A stretch of 64,000 nucleotides of DNA from Paenibacillus graminis (GTDB lineage Bacteria; Bacillota; Bacilli; Paenibacillales; Paenibacillaceae). The notes below the pieces were generated by a model, which saw only the letters and a list, made by a program, of their open reading frames with translations, was not told where the DNA came from and searched no databases. The stretch spans positions 7,006,001 to 7,070,000 of the forward strand of contig NZ_CP009287.1 of NCBI RefSeq assembly GCF_000758705.1, read 5' to 3'. Position 1 is the first letter of the stretch. Each line of letters starts with the position of its first letter. Of this stretch, positions 34,431 through 44,958 are shown one piece after another. A program made the translations under genes and the position numbers.

Positions 34431-35192
34431 TTATTTTATTTCCTTTCTGCGGAACACTAGAATCCCGAGCAGCCCGGCTGCGACAATCGTCAGCAACGGC
34501 ACAAGCAGGAGCGCCGGCAGATCGCCGCTGCCGATACTGGGCTTGCTAATATCGCCCATCAGCTTGAATATGGAATAATCATACACTGTAGTAAAGAAAG
34601 GGATGTACTTACCCAAGCCACCTAAAATTGTATCAATCATCAGGAAGAAAATCATCGAGAAGCCGATCGTCTTGCCGCTTTCGGTGAACACGGCAGTGAA
34701 CAGCGCCCCAATCGCCGCGTAGCCTGCAGTGTACAGCAGTGTCAGTCCGAGGGCCCGCGGTATGAAGAACGCGTCTACCCCTTCCGGCAGATGGCCGAAA
34801 CCTGAAAGCAGGGAAACTTCGGTCGTGCTTACGACCGGGAATACCAGGGAGATCACCATGGCTCCAACCGAGAAACCGATCAGCTTGGCGGTGAACAGCC
34901 GCCCTCTGTCGTTGCCCGACGATGCGATCGTCTTCATGACACCCGTTGCATATTCACTCGCGATGAAGAATCCGGCCAGCGCCGCTACGCCGAATTTGAT
35001 CACATAGCCATTGCTTGCCATAAATTTAAGCAGAAATTCGGCTCCTGTGAACTGCGGATCTCCACTCGACTTATTGTCAAAATAGTAAAGCAGCGGATAG
35101 GCCAATGAAAGAACGGCGGTTACGAGCAGCAGCACCCGGAAGGATCTGTCCTTACGCAGCTTGAACAGCTCGGATCTGATCAGATTATACAT
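34431..35192 (-). CDS. ABC-2 type permease
   Basis: Six membrane segments are visible: one at about 20-40 (VLLLVTAVLSLAYPLLYYF), one near 75, then four between about 110 and 250 ending in LLLVPLLTIVAAGLLGILVFRRKEIK. FASEYATGVMKTIASSGNDRGRLFTAKLIGF is the typical region after the second segment. The start at 35192 (MYNLIRSELFKLRKDR) has GGAGGTG 6 bases upstream; GTG 35201 would overlap this site. It overlaps the ATPase end by 8 bases and is its partner. The similarity is to lantibiotic-immunity permeases (BcrB/SpaE/MutG class); the substrate is unknown. Confidence 0.88.
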   Translation of the reverse strand: MYNLIRSELFKLRKDRSFRVLLLVTAVLSLAYPLLYYFDNKSSGDPQFTGAEFLLKFMASNGYVIKFGVAALAGFFIASEYATGVMKTIASSGNDRGRLFTAKLIGFSVGAMVISLVFPVVSTTEVSLLSGFGHLPEGVDAFFIPRALGLTLLYTAGYAAIGALFTAVFTESGKTIGFSMIFFLMIDTILGGLGKYIPFFTTVYDYSIFKLMGDISKPSIGSGDLPALLLVPLLTIVAAGLLGILVFRRKEIK

Positions 35193-36108
35193 GCCCGGCA
35201 CCTCCGATCCGCTTCATGAAATAGCTCTCCAGGTCTTCACCCATCGGCATAAACTGCTCAATTTCCAGGCCTGCGGAGAAAAGCGCCGTCGATACTTTGC
35301 CCGGCTGTTCCGTGTGACCATACAGCTTGATGGCCCCATCCGGCATCACTTCGAAATCGTTGGTGCGGAGCTCGTTCTGAATAACCGTTGCCGCCTTGTC
35401 CGGATTATCCGCTTTGATATACACGTACTGCTGGCATTTATCGTTCAATTCCTGAGCAGTAAGCTGCTCCAGCAGCCTGCCGTGATGAATGATGCCGTAA
35501 TGGCTGGCCAGCAAATGCAGTTCGCTCAGAATGTGGCTGGAGATCAGAATCGTTATCCCTCGTTCGTGGTTGAGCTGCTTGAGCAGCTCGCGCATTTCGA
35601 TGACGCTCATCGGATCGAGCCCATTGGTTGGCTCGTCCAGAATTAGAAATTCCGGATCGCTTAGCATGGCGATGGCCAGACCCAGCCGCTGCTTCATGCC
35701 AAGCGAGAAATTCTTCACTTTCTTCCTGCCTGTTCCCTGTAGTCCTACCAATTCCAGCATCCTTGCAACACAGTCTTTGCCGGGGATACCCCGAAGGAGC
35801 CGGTTCACCTCCAGATTCTCGGCAGCGGTCATGTGGGGGAACAACGAGGGACTCTCGATAATCAGCCCCATCCGCTTGCGGGCCTGGGTCAACGCCCGCT
35901 CACCGCCGGCACCGAACAGCTCGATACTTCCGCCGGACGGAAAAGCAAGTCCGGTAACAATGCGCATCAGCGTCGATTTCCCGGCTCCGTTCTGCCCGAT
36001 AAAGCCATATATGGAGCCTTTGCGGATTGACAAATTCACTTTATCGAGCGCTGCGCTGCCTTTGAACTTCTTAGACAATTGATTCGTTTGCAATACATAT
36101 TCGCTCAT
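35185..36108 (-). CDS. ABC transporter ATP-binding protein (BcrA-like)
   Basis: The ATPase motifs are complete: GQNGAGKSTLM, the signature FSLGMKQRLGLA, FLILDEPTNGLDPMS and the switch ISSHILSELH. A C-terminal extension of about 90 residues fits the BcrA/lantibiotic-immunity subfamily. The frame runs up to 36177, but MSEYVLQTNQLSKKF at 36108, with GGGAGG ahead, is the normal start. It is the second gene of the operon and partner of the overlapping permease. Confidence 0.92.
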   Translation of the reverse strand: MSEYVLQTNQLSKKFKGSAALDKVNLSIRKGSIYGFIGQNGAGKSTLMRIVTGLAFPSGGSIELFGAGGERALTQARKRMGLIIESPSLFPHMTAAENLEVNRLLRGIPGKDCVARMLELVGLQGTGRKKVKNFSLGMKQRLGLAIAMLSDPEFLILDEPTNGLDPMSVIEMRELLKQLNHERGITILISSHILSELHLLASHYGIIHHGRLLEQLTAQELNDKCQQYVYIKADNPDKAATVIQNELRTNDFEVMPDGAIKLYGHTEQPGKVSTALFSAGLEIEQFMPMGEDLESYFMKRIGGAGHV

Positions 36109-36191
36109 TGCCGTCTTGGCCTCCCTTATGTGATAGACCAAGTATAGAAACGAAAACTTAAGCGGGGCTAAAGCCAATTCTTAAGAATGTC

Positions 36192-36884
36192 TTAAGGCTT
36201 CAGCCGGTAGCCCATGCCCCATACCGTCTCGATAAATTCGCTGCCGGGCGCAGCCTTCGCCAGCTTGCTCCGCAAATTGCTCATATGGACGTTGACCGTA
36301 TTGTCGTCTCCGTAGTATGGCTCATCCCATACGCTTTCGTATAGATTGGCTTTTGTGAATACCTTTTTCGGTGCCGATAGAAGCAATGCGGCAATCTCGT
36401 ACTCCCGGGCGGTCAGTGCAACCTCTGTCCCCTCTGCCGTCACCGTCTTGGAATCAGGGTCGAGCATCAGTCCCTTATGCTGCAGTACGGCCGGCACAGC
36501 CGGCGGAGCAATCTGCGCATACCGGCGCAGATGGGAATCGATGCGCGCCGATACCTCCTCAATGTCGAAAGGCTTCGTAATAAAGTCATCCGCACCTCCG
36601 CGCAGCGCCGACACCTTGGTCTGCTGCTCACCTTTGGCCGAAATGATGATGACTGGCATACCGCCCCGCACGCGGATCCATTTAAGCAGCTCCTCGCCCG
36701 TCATTCCCGGCAGCATCAGATCAAGCAGCACCATGCTCCATGGCCGCTGCTCCAGATAAAGCAGTGCCTCCGTTCCGGAGAAGGCAGGCTGTGGCACGTA
36801 ACCGCTTTTTCTTATAATGCTGCACAGCAGCCGGCTGATGTCACTGTCGTCCTCGGCCACGAGAATATTAATTGAATTATTCAT
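36192..36884 (-). CDS. OmpR-family response regulator
   Basis: The receiver has AEDDSD, phospho-acceptor Asp55 in MVLLDLMLPGMTG and ITKPFDIEE; the C-terminal winged helix includes LTAREYEIAALL, LYESVWDEPYYGDDNTVNVHMSNLRSKL and VWGMGYRLKP. It is the first gene of the RR-ATPase-permease-kinase operon and likely activates that operon when the kinase detects a cell-wall-active compound. AAGGAGATTAG precedes the ATG. Confidence 0.93.
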   Translation of the reverse strand: MNNSINILVAEDDSDISRLLCSIIRKSGYVPQPAFSGTEALLYLEQRPWSMVLLDLMLPGMTGEELLKWIRVRGGMPVIIISAKGEQQTKVSALRGGADDFITKPFDIEEVSARIDSHLRRYAQIAPPAVPAVLQHKGLMLDPDSKTVTAEGTEVALTAREYEIAALLLSAPKKVFTKANLYESVWDEPYYGDDNTVNVHMSNLRSKLAKAAPGSEFIETVWGMGYRLKP

Positions 36885-37022
36885 CTAATCTCCTTGTACG
36901 ATCTGTAATCAGCTTTCAATCCTACGTTCATCAGCATATATGATAGACTATTTTTGCCTTTGATTCCATAATAGCCTTGCTGGGCCCGCTTCTCGATGGC
37001 TGATTCCTTACTGAATAAATCA

Positions 37023-37066
37023 AAGCAGCCCCCATGACCCCTGAAATGCGGGGTTGGAGGCTGCTT
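37023..37066 (-). terminator. Terminator of the phytase gene
   Basis: AAGCAGCC (37023-37030) and GGCTGCTT (37059-37066) pair, and an inner ACCCC/GGGGT arm pairs too. On the minus strand TGATTTATT follows, a weak T-tract. It lies about 55 bases after the phytase stop. Confidence 0.65.
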
Positions 37067-37118
37067 GTGAGAAAAATGCTCTTTGCCATATAGCTTGGAC
37101 TTCAGCTGCTAAGAACTA

Positions 37119-38540
<1,422 letters not shown>

Positions 38541-38575
38541 CTATTGTTTATAATTGCTTAACTATAGAAGATGAG

Positions 38576-38628
38576 TGTAAAAGAAGTATTAACGGACAAC
38601 TGCGCCTTTGTAAAATTCACGCTGTAAA
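38576..38628 (-). promoter_or_regulatory. Candidate PhoP-binding repeats upstream of phytase
   Basis: On the minus strand TTAATA (38587-38592) and TTTACA (38576-38581) lie 5 bases apart, which fits the TT(A/T/C)ACA direct repeats bound by PhoP. Two more TTTACA copies are at 38623-38628 and 38609-38614. Phosphate-starvation control of a phytase would make sense. No computation was done. Confidence 0.45.
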
Positions 38629-38759
38629 TTCAAGACTGAACCCTAAATAATAAACAAGCTGATGTTTCATCTTCATGATAGGTATATTCAATCCCATATT
38701 GAAAAATCCCAAGTTTTCCTCCTTAAAAGTAACTTTTTGTAAATGGAGGGCTAGCCTGG

Positions 38760-39431
38760 TTACGGCTTATCTCTCCGGTACATATCGACGCTTTTATATC
38801 CCTCGCCTAGAATCTTTTTCATTTCTGCCCGCCGTTTTGCTCTAGTCTCCTCTTGTACGGCACTGTAAACATACCGGGCCCAATCCTTCCGGTAACCGGG
38901 AGTCAGGGATTGGTACAAAGCCAACGCCTCCGGACTATCCTGCAACTCTTTTTCCACGGCAGGGATCATAGAGGTATAATCGTCCACACGCTGACTCGGC
39001 TTGGAGGACGTATCCTTTTTCTTTCGTGCCTCCTCTTTAAAACCGACAACGGTAAACACATCGTTTAAGCCCACCATACGCGCAAATTTCAGGCTGCTCG
39101 ATCCAATATAGCCGTCCTCACCGGCCCCTACTCCTTCAAAAAGGCTGTCTCTATGGATATAGGTGGAATAAACCTTATTCCCCTTTTTGGGATAAGCTGC
39201 GTACAAATAGCCGCCTTTATTTAAATAGTTATGATCAATCACTTGATTGACGAGATCCTGCAGCGACTTCATATTGAGCACATAGGCAAAAATGAGATCA
39301 TACTGGCTGTCTGTTAATTCGGTAACATGATCTCCTAACCCCGACAAACTATGTTCATCCTCTGGTCTGTACAATACAGCAACCCTTTTGAATTTGTGTA
39401 AATTTAATTTTTCTACAATAGTTTTAGCCAT
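38760..39431 (-). CDS. YdeI/OmpD-associated family protein
   Basis: The C-terminal 60 residues (ALALYQSLTPGYRKDWARYVYSAVQEETRAKRRAEMKKIL) match the YdeI/OmpD-associated, bacteriocin-protection-like domain. The N-terminal 130 residues (KRVAVLYRPEDEHSLSGLGDHV, YDLIFAYVLNMKSLQDLV, GGYLYAAYPKKGNK) look like a DUF3052-like domain. The molecular role is unknown. GGAGGGTCC precedes the ATG. It is followed upstream by an ABC exporter pair on the same strand after a 24-base gap, so it may belong to that operon. Confidence 0.75.
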   Translation of the reverse strand: MAKTIVEKLNLHKFKRVAVLYRPEDEHSLSGLGDHVTELTDSQYDLIFAYVLNMKSLQDLVNQVIDHNYLNKGGYLYAAYPKKGNKVYSTYIHRDSLFEGVGAGEDGYIGSSSLKFARMVGLNDVFTVVGFKEEARKKKDTSSKPSQRVDDYTSMIPAVEKELQDSPEALALYQSLTPGYRKDWARYVYSAVQEETRAKRRAEMKKILGEGYKSVDMYRRDKP

Positions 39432-39455
39432 GTGCGGGACCCTCCGTTAGATGTG

Positions 39456-41054
39456 TCACAGCTTCTGAACCAACTGCTCCCCTTTTGTCTGTATATATCT
39501 GAACATTGCTATGCATACCGCTATCATAATCATTCCAACACCTGACATCATGAGTTTGCCATTCACATGGGGCAGAAGAAGGGATGTCCCCAATGGAAAT
39601 AATAGACTAATGATCCCTGTGAACATAGATACGAGGATAGCCGCACTCTGTTTGACCACCGCAACTTCACTTGTCCACTCCAGGTTAGGCAATTTCAAAT
39701 TAATAATAACGCCCATCATCGCTGAATAACAAGCATATATCGAAGGGATAACAAGCAATAATAAGCTTTCGGTCCACCCCATACGCAGCGATATCATAAG
39801 CAGTACACCACTCACAACCACAATCGGCAGTGTAATGGTGAGGTTCACGGCAACTTTGCTAAGCAATATGCTTTGTTTCGATACGGGTGAGCTTTGCAGG
39901 ATCCACAAATGTTTACCTTCAAGGGAAATGGCGCTTGACGTTGTACAGCTCAAAGTTACAAATAAGGAAACTATGATTGGAGCCAGCGTACTCAGATAGC
40001 GGGAGAATTGTGGGATTTCGATCCGTTCCCCCAGCTTCTCCGGGCTGACAAACAATAAGGCAATCGACATCACCAGTAATAGGATCATGCCCATACTAGT
40101 ATTCAGCACATAAATAGAAGAGCTAAAATACCGGCGCAACTCCTTCTTATACAGTGCACGAAATGGAGATGAGGCTTCCAACGGCTTCATTATATATTTA
40201 CCGCTTGCATGGGAGGTCGTTAACCCTGTATGAATAGCTTTATATCTTGTGCCAAGTACAGTGGCAAATATCATAAATGAAAGTACCGATAGCGCGATAA
40301 ATAATAACAATGAGCTCATCCGGTACGAACAAACAGCATCTACATACACGGCTGCAAGGGGATACAGTTTAAATACCATTTCTGCCAGCCCAGTCCCCAT
40401 ATCAGCAAGCGCCTGCCCGTTTTCATTCATCCCAAATGAACCAACCATCAGTGCAATCATTACGGCAAAGGTTAAGACCAGGCTGATTATCCGGCTCGCT
40501 TTAAACCGGGAAGAGATCCAGCTAATGCATGAGCCAATAATCGTTGCAGCAATAATCGGCAGTAATTGAATAAAGAAGAGTGTTATTAGAAAAAACAGAT
40601 AAAATAACGCCCCGGGATTCACTTTTATAGCATAGACCATACCTGCTGGCAGCATTACCATGACCGAAAAAAACAAATTCAGCACATAGAGCTGAAGCAT
40701 ACGGCTTGCGACAACATGACTCGTCTTGATAGGCAGCGACATCACCAAATCGTAGTCTCTGTAGCTGAATAATACACCGCTCGCCTTATAGACCGTTGTG
40801 AAGAACCCTACAAGTGAAGTAACAGCCATCATTATGGCCAGCAGCAGGTCCATCCGGCCCATTTGTTCAAGGGCCAGCGCCATCATAAAACTGTATCCAA
40901 AGGAAGCCGCTGCTATCATGAGCACACCTGCCAGAATACCGATGCTCAGCAGAAGCGATTTGCGTCTTTCCTTTACATCTTTGGTATGCAGCGCTTTATT
41001 CAAGCCAAAGGAAGAGAGTAACTGGATCTTTGTTAATCTCCAAATATTAATCAT
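39456..41054 (-). CDS. ABC transporter permease, large (12 or so membrane segments)
   Basis: The product of 532 residues has about twelve hydrophobic segments, in two halves joined by a soluble region around 265-310 (TRYKAIHTGLTTSHASGKYIMKPLEASSPFRALYKKELRRYFSSSIY). ABC exporters of the EcsB/YthQ class look like this. YRDYDLVMSLPIKTSHVVASRM and LLWILQSSPVSKQSILLSK are the paired helical regions typical of ABC-2 permeases. It overlaps the ATPase gene by 8 bases. Cargo unknown. Confidence 0.85.
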   Translation of the reverse strand: MINIWRLTKIQLLSSFGLNKALHTKDVKERRKSLLLSIGILAGVLMIAAASFGYSFMMALALEQMGRMDLLLAIMMAVTSLVGFFTTVYKASGVLFSYRDYDLVMSLPIKTSHVVASRMLQLYVLNLFFSVMVMLPAGMVYAIKVNPGALFYLFFLITLFFIQLLPIIAATIIGSCISWISSRFKASRIISLVLTFAVMIALMVGSFGMNENGQALADMGTGLAEMVFKLYPLAAVYVDAVCSYRMSSLLLFIALSVLSFMIFATVLGTRYKAIHTGLTTSHASGKYIMKPLEASSPFRALYKKELRRYFSSSIYVLNTSMGMILLLVMSIALLFVSPEKLGERIEIPQFSRYLSTLAPIIVSLFVTLSCTTSSAISLEGKHLWILQSSPVSKQSILLSKVAVNLTITLPIVVVSGVLLMISLRMGWTESLLLLVIPSIYACYSAMMGVIINLKLPNLEWTSEVAVVKQSAAILVSMFTGIISLLFPLGTSLLLPHVNGKLMMSGVGMIMIAVCIAMFRYIQTKGEQLVQKL

Positions 41055-41769
41055 TATCTATCAGCTCCAGAAATACATCTTCCAGGCTATTCTTGCCCTT
41101 TACTTCTTCCGTCTTGCCATGGGCTATCAATTGTCCCCCCTTGATGATCGCTATCTTATTGCAGAGCTTCTCTGCCACATCCAGTACATGGGTTGAAAAG
41201 AAAATGGCACTGCCGTTGCTGCACAGTTCTACCATGATAGTCTTTAACATGTGAGCTGCCTTTGGATCAAGGCCAACAAAGGGTTCATCTAACACTAACA
41301 ACTTTGGTGTATGAATGAGAGCAGAGATTATGGCAAGTTTCTGCTTCATACCATGAGAATAGGATGAGATCATATCCCCTAAATTCGCCGTAATCTGAAA
41401 AGCATCGCTGTATTTTTTAATGAGCCGCTCACGGTCCGCCTTGGATACGCCAAAGAGATCACCAATAAAATTCAAGTACTGTATCCCGGTAAGATGGTCG
41501 TACAGATCCGGGTTATCAGGAATATACGCAGTATTCGCTTTGCAGGCCACCGGATCTTTCTTAATGGAGATGCCGTCAATTGCAATATCCCCTTCCTCAA
41601 AATCAAGCACACCAACTACTGCCCGGATGGTCGTTGTTTTGCCTGCACCGTTATGGCCGATAAAGCCATAAATATCGCCTCGCTCGACCACTAAATTCAA
41701 GTCATCTACCGCCTTTTTACCTCCCTTGTAGCTCTTGGTAAAATGTGTGATTGTAAGCATTCCCTTCAC
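41047..41769 (-). CDS. ABC transporter ATP-binding protein (EcsA-like)
   Basis: The protein has Walker A GHNGAGKTTT, the signature YSHGMKQKLAII, Walker B LLVLDEPFVGLDPKA and the switch STHVLDVAE in a compact 240-residue chain. It pairs with the overlapping large permease. The upstream region 41770-41880 carries an AT-rich stretch (TATTATAAATAT on the minus strand) that could be a -10, without a clear -35. AGAAGAGGTGAAGGG precedes the ATG. Confidence 0.92.
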   Translation of the reverse strand: MKGMLTITHFTKSYKGGKKAVDDLNLVVERGDIYGFIGHNGAGKTTTIRAVVGVLDFEEGDIAIDGISIKKDPVACKANTAYIPDNPDLYDHLTGIQYLNFIGDLFGVSKADRERLIKKYSDAFQITANLGDMISSYSHGMKQKLAIISALIHTPKLLVLDEPFVGLDPKAAHMLKTIMVELCSNGSAIFFSTHVLDVAEKLCNKIAIIKGGQLIAHGKTEEVKGKNSLEDVFLELIDND

Positions 41770-41903
41770 CTCTTCTTTGGTGTATGCGGTTTTCGAAGAG
41801 CGTATATCTCCGTCTTATACGCCTTTTTCAACAGAATATTTATAATACGTATAGCCCATGCTAATCGTTCATTTGTCTGCGAGAATATCCCACACGCAAA
41901 CAA

Positions 41904-41926
41904 GCGGACACCTTGTAGGTGTCCGC
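41904..41926 (-). terminator. Terminator of araR
   Basis: GCGGACACCT (41904-41913) and AGGTGTCCGC (41917-41926) form a perfect 10-bp stem with a 3-base loop, followed on the minus strand by TTGTTTGC. It lies 45 bases after the araR stop. Confidence 0.75.
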
Positions 41927-41970
41927 CCCATTGCCAGAGCACTGCCGGATATTCCCCCCGAGTCTCCAGT

Positions 41971-43074
41971 CTAATCCAGCGCCCTTACCGTCTCCCCTTC
42001 AATCAATACAGGCTGGTAGTAGGTGCTGTTTCGCAGATCCTTCTTTCCTTGCAGCTTCTTAATGACCCATTCTGCGGCGTCGCGTCCCATTTGTTCCTGG
42101 GGGTGTGTCAAAGTCGTCAGTTTAATGCTGGCGTTCTTGGCAATGTAAGAATTGTCCTGGCCAATAATGGATAAGTCCCCCGGAACAGAGATGTCCAGTT
42201 GTCTGCATACATTTACAGCTTCCAGGCCTACCTCGTCGTTATAGCAGACAATTGCCGTCAACACATCTCTATTTTCGCTTAGGAATTTCTTTAGGCTGGC
42301 GGGCAACGCCTGCTTCGTCTCAGTATCGAAGGAGAGCACCTGCTCGGGATGAAACCGCAATTTGGCTTCTCCAAGCGCTTTGATGTAGCCTTTCATGCGG
42401 TATTTTCCTTGTAAATCATCCATTTTGGCAATGATGCCGATTTGGGTATGTCCTTTGGAGATCAGCTCTTTGGTTGCCAGATAACTGGACTGGACGTCAT
42501 CGAGACAAAAGAAGGGCACCTCCAATTCTTCATAATAGGCATTAATCATGATGAAGGGAACATCCTGTTCCTTAAAGGACAGGTAGTATGCGATATTGGG
42601 ATTGTACAGATTGCTTTTCGTAGGTTCAATAATCAGACCCTCTACACCGAAGGACAGCATCATTTCCAGCGCTTTCTTTTCCTGGGCGACGTCATTGTTG
42701 GTACTGGCTAACAAAAGCGAATAATTATCCTCATTTAACCGGCCCTCAATCCCGCGGATGATGGAAGGAAAGATGTAGTCCGAGATGTAGGTTGTGATCA
42801 CACCGATGGTTTTAGTATTGGAGCTGCCGCCGGATTTGGAACGGAACTGGTTGCTGACATACGTGCCGGAGCCTTTCTCACTTCTGAGAAAACCCTCGTT
42901 GGACAGTTCTAGAATCGCCTTCCGGACCGTCTGCCGGCTAACGTTGTACATATCCTGCAATGCGGATTCGGTGGGGATTTGTTCGCCTACATTATACGCT
43001 CCTGATAGAATATTGCTTTTTATATCATCAAAAATAACCTGATATTTGGTTTTCACGTTACTCACTTCTTTCAT
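41971..43074 (-). CDS. araR: Arabinose-operon repressor AraR (GntR-type HTH, LacI-type sensor)
   Basis: A GntR-type winged helix (about 8-75; IFDDIKSNILSGAYNVGEQIPTESALQDMYNVSRQTVRKAILELSNEGFL) is joined to a periplasmic-binding-protein-like effector domain (NTKTIGVITTYISDYIFPSIIRGIEGRL to the end). This chimera is peculiar to AraR. It represses arabinose genes until L-arabinose binds. It is divergent from araB-araD-araA, and TGTACGTACA operators lie in the shared intergenic region, including one just downstream of its own -10. The ATG at 43074 is used, but a GTG at 43056 is possible. Confidence 0.95.
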   Translation of the reverse strand: MKEVSNVKTKYQVIFDDIKSNILSGAYNVGEQIPTESALQDMYNVSRQTVRKAILELSNEGFLRSEKGSGTYVSNQFRSKSGGSSNTKTIGVITTYISDYIFPSIIRGIEGRLNEDNYSLLLASTNNDVAQEKKALEMMLSFGVEGLIIEPTKSNLYNPNIAYYLSFKEQDVPFIMINAYYEELEVPFFCLDDVQSSYLATKELISKGHTQIGIIAKMDDLQGKYRMKGYIKALGEAKLRFHPEQVLSFDTETKQALPASLKKFLSENRDVLTAIVCYNDEVGLEAVNVCRQLDISVPGDLSIIGQDNSYIAKNASIKLTTLTHPQEQMGRDAAEWVIKKLQGKKDLRNSTYYQPVLIEGETVRALD

Positions 43075-43106
43075 GATTGTTCAAATGCAATGGGTCCATC
43101 TCAATT

Positions 43107-43126
43107 AGTTGTACGTACATATTATA
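43107..43126 (-). promoter_or_regulatory. araR promoter -10 with AraR operator
   Basis: The palindrome TGTACGTACA (43110-43119) inside AGTTGTACGTACAT is the core of the AraR box. A TATAAT (43121-43126 on the minus strand) directly precedes it, so AraR bound here would shut off its own gene. The -35 is weak. Confidence 0.8.
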
Positions 43127-43213
43127 GCATGAATATTAGCTTATTATAATCTATAGTCCGCATGTGTAAACAGTATAAACTTCCAAAAGCGAAAACAAAA
43201 CAAATTAACGTAA

Positions 43214-43227
43214 TATTTGTAGGTATA
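43214..43227 (+). promoter_or_regulatory. Second, weaker AraR-like operator
   Basis: TATTTGTAGGTATATC resembles an AraR box with two or three deviations from ATTTGTACGTACAAAT. Its centre is 33-34 bases upstream of the centre of the box at 43247-43261, about three helix turns, which fits cooperative binding. Confidence 0.5.
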
Positions 43228-43241
43228 TCTTATATACAACA

Positions 43242-43270
43242 TTGACAAATGTACGAACAAAAAATATACT
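43242..43270 (+). promoter_or_regulatory. araBDA promoter with AraR operator in the spacer
   Basis: TTGACA (43242-43247) and TATACT (43265-43270) are separated by exactly 17 bases. The spacer holds AAATGTACGAACAAA (43247-43261), one change from a symmetrical AraR box. This also shows that the ATG-like start at 43242 of the long open frame cannot be the araB start. Confidence 0.88.
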
Positions 43271-43343
43271 AAGTCTGTTAAAGGAAGCGCCTTCTTTCTA
43301 TTGTGATATTATAACCGTTTGGTCAGAGAGGAGTAACGTGAGC

Positions 43344-44957
43344 ATGGATCAGAACATCAAGCAAGCGATACTCAAGGGAGAAACCTCACTTGGTATCGAA
43401 TTTGGGTCCACACGTATCAAGGCAGTGCTGATTGATTATCGTTTTGAGACAATCGCCTCCGGAAGCTATGAGTGGGAAAATCTATTGGTGGACGGCTATT
43501 GGACGTACCATTTGGCAGACATTATCAAGGGGCTGCAAACCGCCTACAGCGAAATGAAGCTGGAAGTTGAGCAGAAATATGGAGTTACTCTTACAACAAC
43601 CGGTTCTCTGGGATTTTCGGCAATGATGCACGGGTATATGGTTTTTGACGGCACGGGGGAGCTGCTTGTTCCGTTCCGGACCTGGCGCAATGCAACCACT
43701 GGTGCTGCCGCAAAAGAATTGACGGATACCTTTAAGTTCAACATTCCTGAACGCTGGAGTATTGCTCATTTATATCAAGCTATATTGAACGGGGAACGAC
43801 ACGTGCCCCAAGCCCGGTTTATAACGACCTTGGCCGGTTACATTCACTGGCTGCTGACCGGCAGCAAGGCCATTGGCATAGGGGATGCCTCGGGTATGTT
43901 CCCGATTGATGAAGCCGCGCAAGATTATAACGCCCCGATGGTCCAGCAGTTTGATGAGCTTGTTGCCGCCAAAGGTTATCCGTGGAAGCTGCGGGACCTT
44001 CTTCCCAAGGTCTGCCGTGCAGGGGAGCAGTCAGGTGTCTTAACCGAAGCCGGTGTGAAGATACTGGATCCGTCCGGTGATCTGCAGCCGGGCATTCCGC
44101 TCTGTCCTCCGGAAGGCGACGCCGGTACAGGCATGGTGGCAACGAACAGTGTCAGAAAACGGACCGGCAATATTTCCGTAGGCACCTCGGTTTTTGCGAT
44201 GATTGTCCTGGAAAAGGATCTTTCAACCGTATATCCGGAAATTGATATGGTAACCACTCCGGACGGCAGTCCCGTGGGGATGGTCCATGCCAATAACTGC
44301 TCAAGCGATATCAATGCATGGCTGGGTCTGTTCCGCGAGTTCTATGAGGCGATGGGACAAAAGTCGGACCCGAACCAACTATTCAGTGTGATGTTCAATA
44401 AAGCGCTGGAAGCGGACTCCGATGGCGGGGGCTTGCTGAGCTACGGGTATTTCTCCGGTGAGAATATCACTGGAATCGAGAAGGGCCGGCCGCTGTTTGT
44501 CCGCTCTCCTGAGAGCCGGTTCAATCTGGCTAATTTCATGCGGACGCATCTGTATTCCGCTTTTGCCGCGTTGAAGATCGGAATGGACATTCTGACCAAG
44601 AAAGAAAATGTCGCTATCGACAGTATCCTGGCTCACGGCGGACTGTTTAAAACCCCGATGGTTGGGCAGAGAATGGTTGCGGCCGCACTGAACGTCCCGG
44701 TTTCTGTCATGGCAACAGCCGGAGAAGGCGGAGCATGGGGAATGGCGATTCTGGCTGCTTACATGACTAACAAAGGTCAGCAGGAACCTCTGGATGACTT
44801 CCTTGAAGACAAAGTATTTAAGGATGCCGAAGGACAAGAGATTCATCCGGACAGCTCGGATGTTGCAGGTTTTGAACTGTTCATGGAACGCTACAGCAAG
44901 GGTCTTGCCATTGAGCAGGCTGCTGTAGATCATCTGGTAGAGAACTGGAGGGAGTAA
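43344..44957 (+). CDS. araB: L-ribulokinase-type FGGY carbohydrate kinase
   Basis: The chain starts with the phosphate-binding loop [16 protein letters not shown], followed by [33 protein letters not shown] and the second ATPase motif [17 protein letters not shown] kinases of about 540 residues have this order. The sequence resembles the Bacteroides-type AraB rather than the B. subtilis enzyme. It phosphorylates L-ribulose, between araA and araD in the pathway. The start at 43344 (or GTG 43338) follows GAGAGGAG; the upstream frame holds the promoter. It is the first gene of araB-araD-araA, separated by 1 and 54 bases. Confidence 0.9.
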   Translation: MDQNIKQAILKGETSLGIEFGSTRIKAVLIDYRFETIASGSYEWENLLVDGYWTYHLADIIKGLQTAYSEMKLEVEQKYGVTLTTTGSLGFSAMMHGYMVFDGTGELLVPFRTWRNATTGAAAKELTDTFKFNIPERWSIAHLYQAILNGERHVPQARFITTLAGYIHWLLTGSKAIGIGDASGMFPIDEAAQDYNAPMVQQFDELVAAKGYPWKLRDLLPKVCRAGEQSGVLTEAGVKILDPSGDLQPGIPLCPPEGDAGTGMVATNSVRKRTGNISVGTSVFAMIVLEKDLSTVYPEIDMVTTPDGSPVGMVHANNCSSDINAWLGLFREFYEAMGQKSDPNQLFSVMFNKALEADSDGGGLLSYGYFSGENITGIEKGRPLFVRSPESRFNLANFMRTHLYSAFAALKIGMDILTKKENVAIDSILAHGGLFKTPMVGQRMVAAALNVPVSVMATAGEGGAWGMAILAAYMTNKGQQEPLDDFLEDKVFKDAEGQEIHPDSSDVAGFELFMERYSKGLAIEQAAVDHLVENWRE

Positions 44958-44958
44958 T

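Noticed and set aside
43183..43200. Possible cre box (AAAAGCGAAAACA) upstream of araB
   Set aside because: It has about three mismatches to the consensus and no symmetry; the cre at 52343 is far better.
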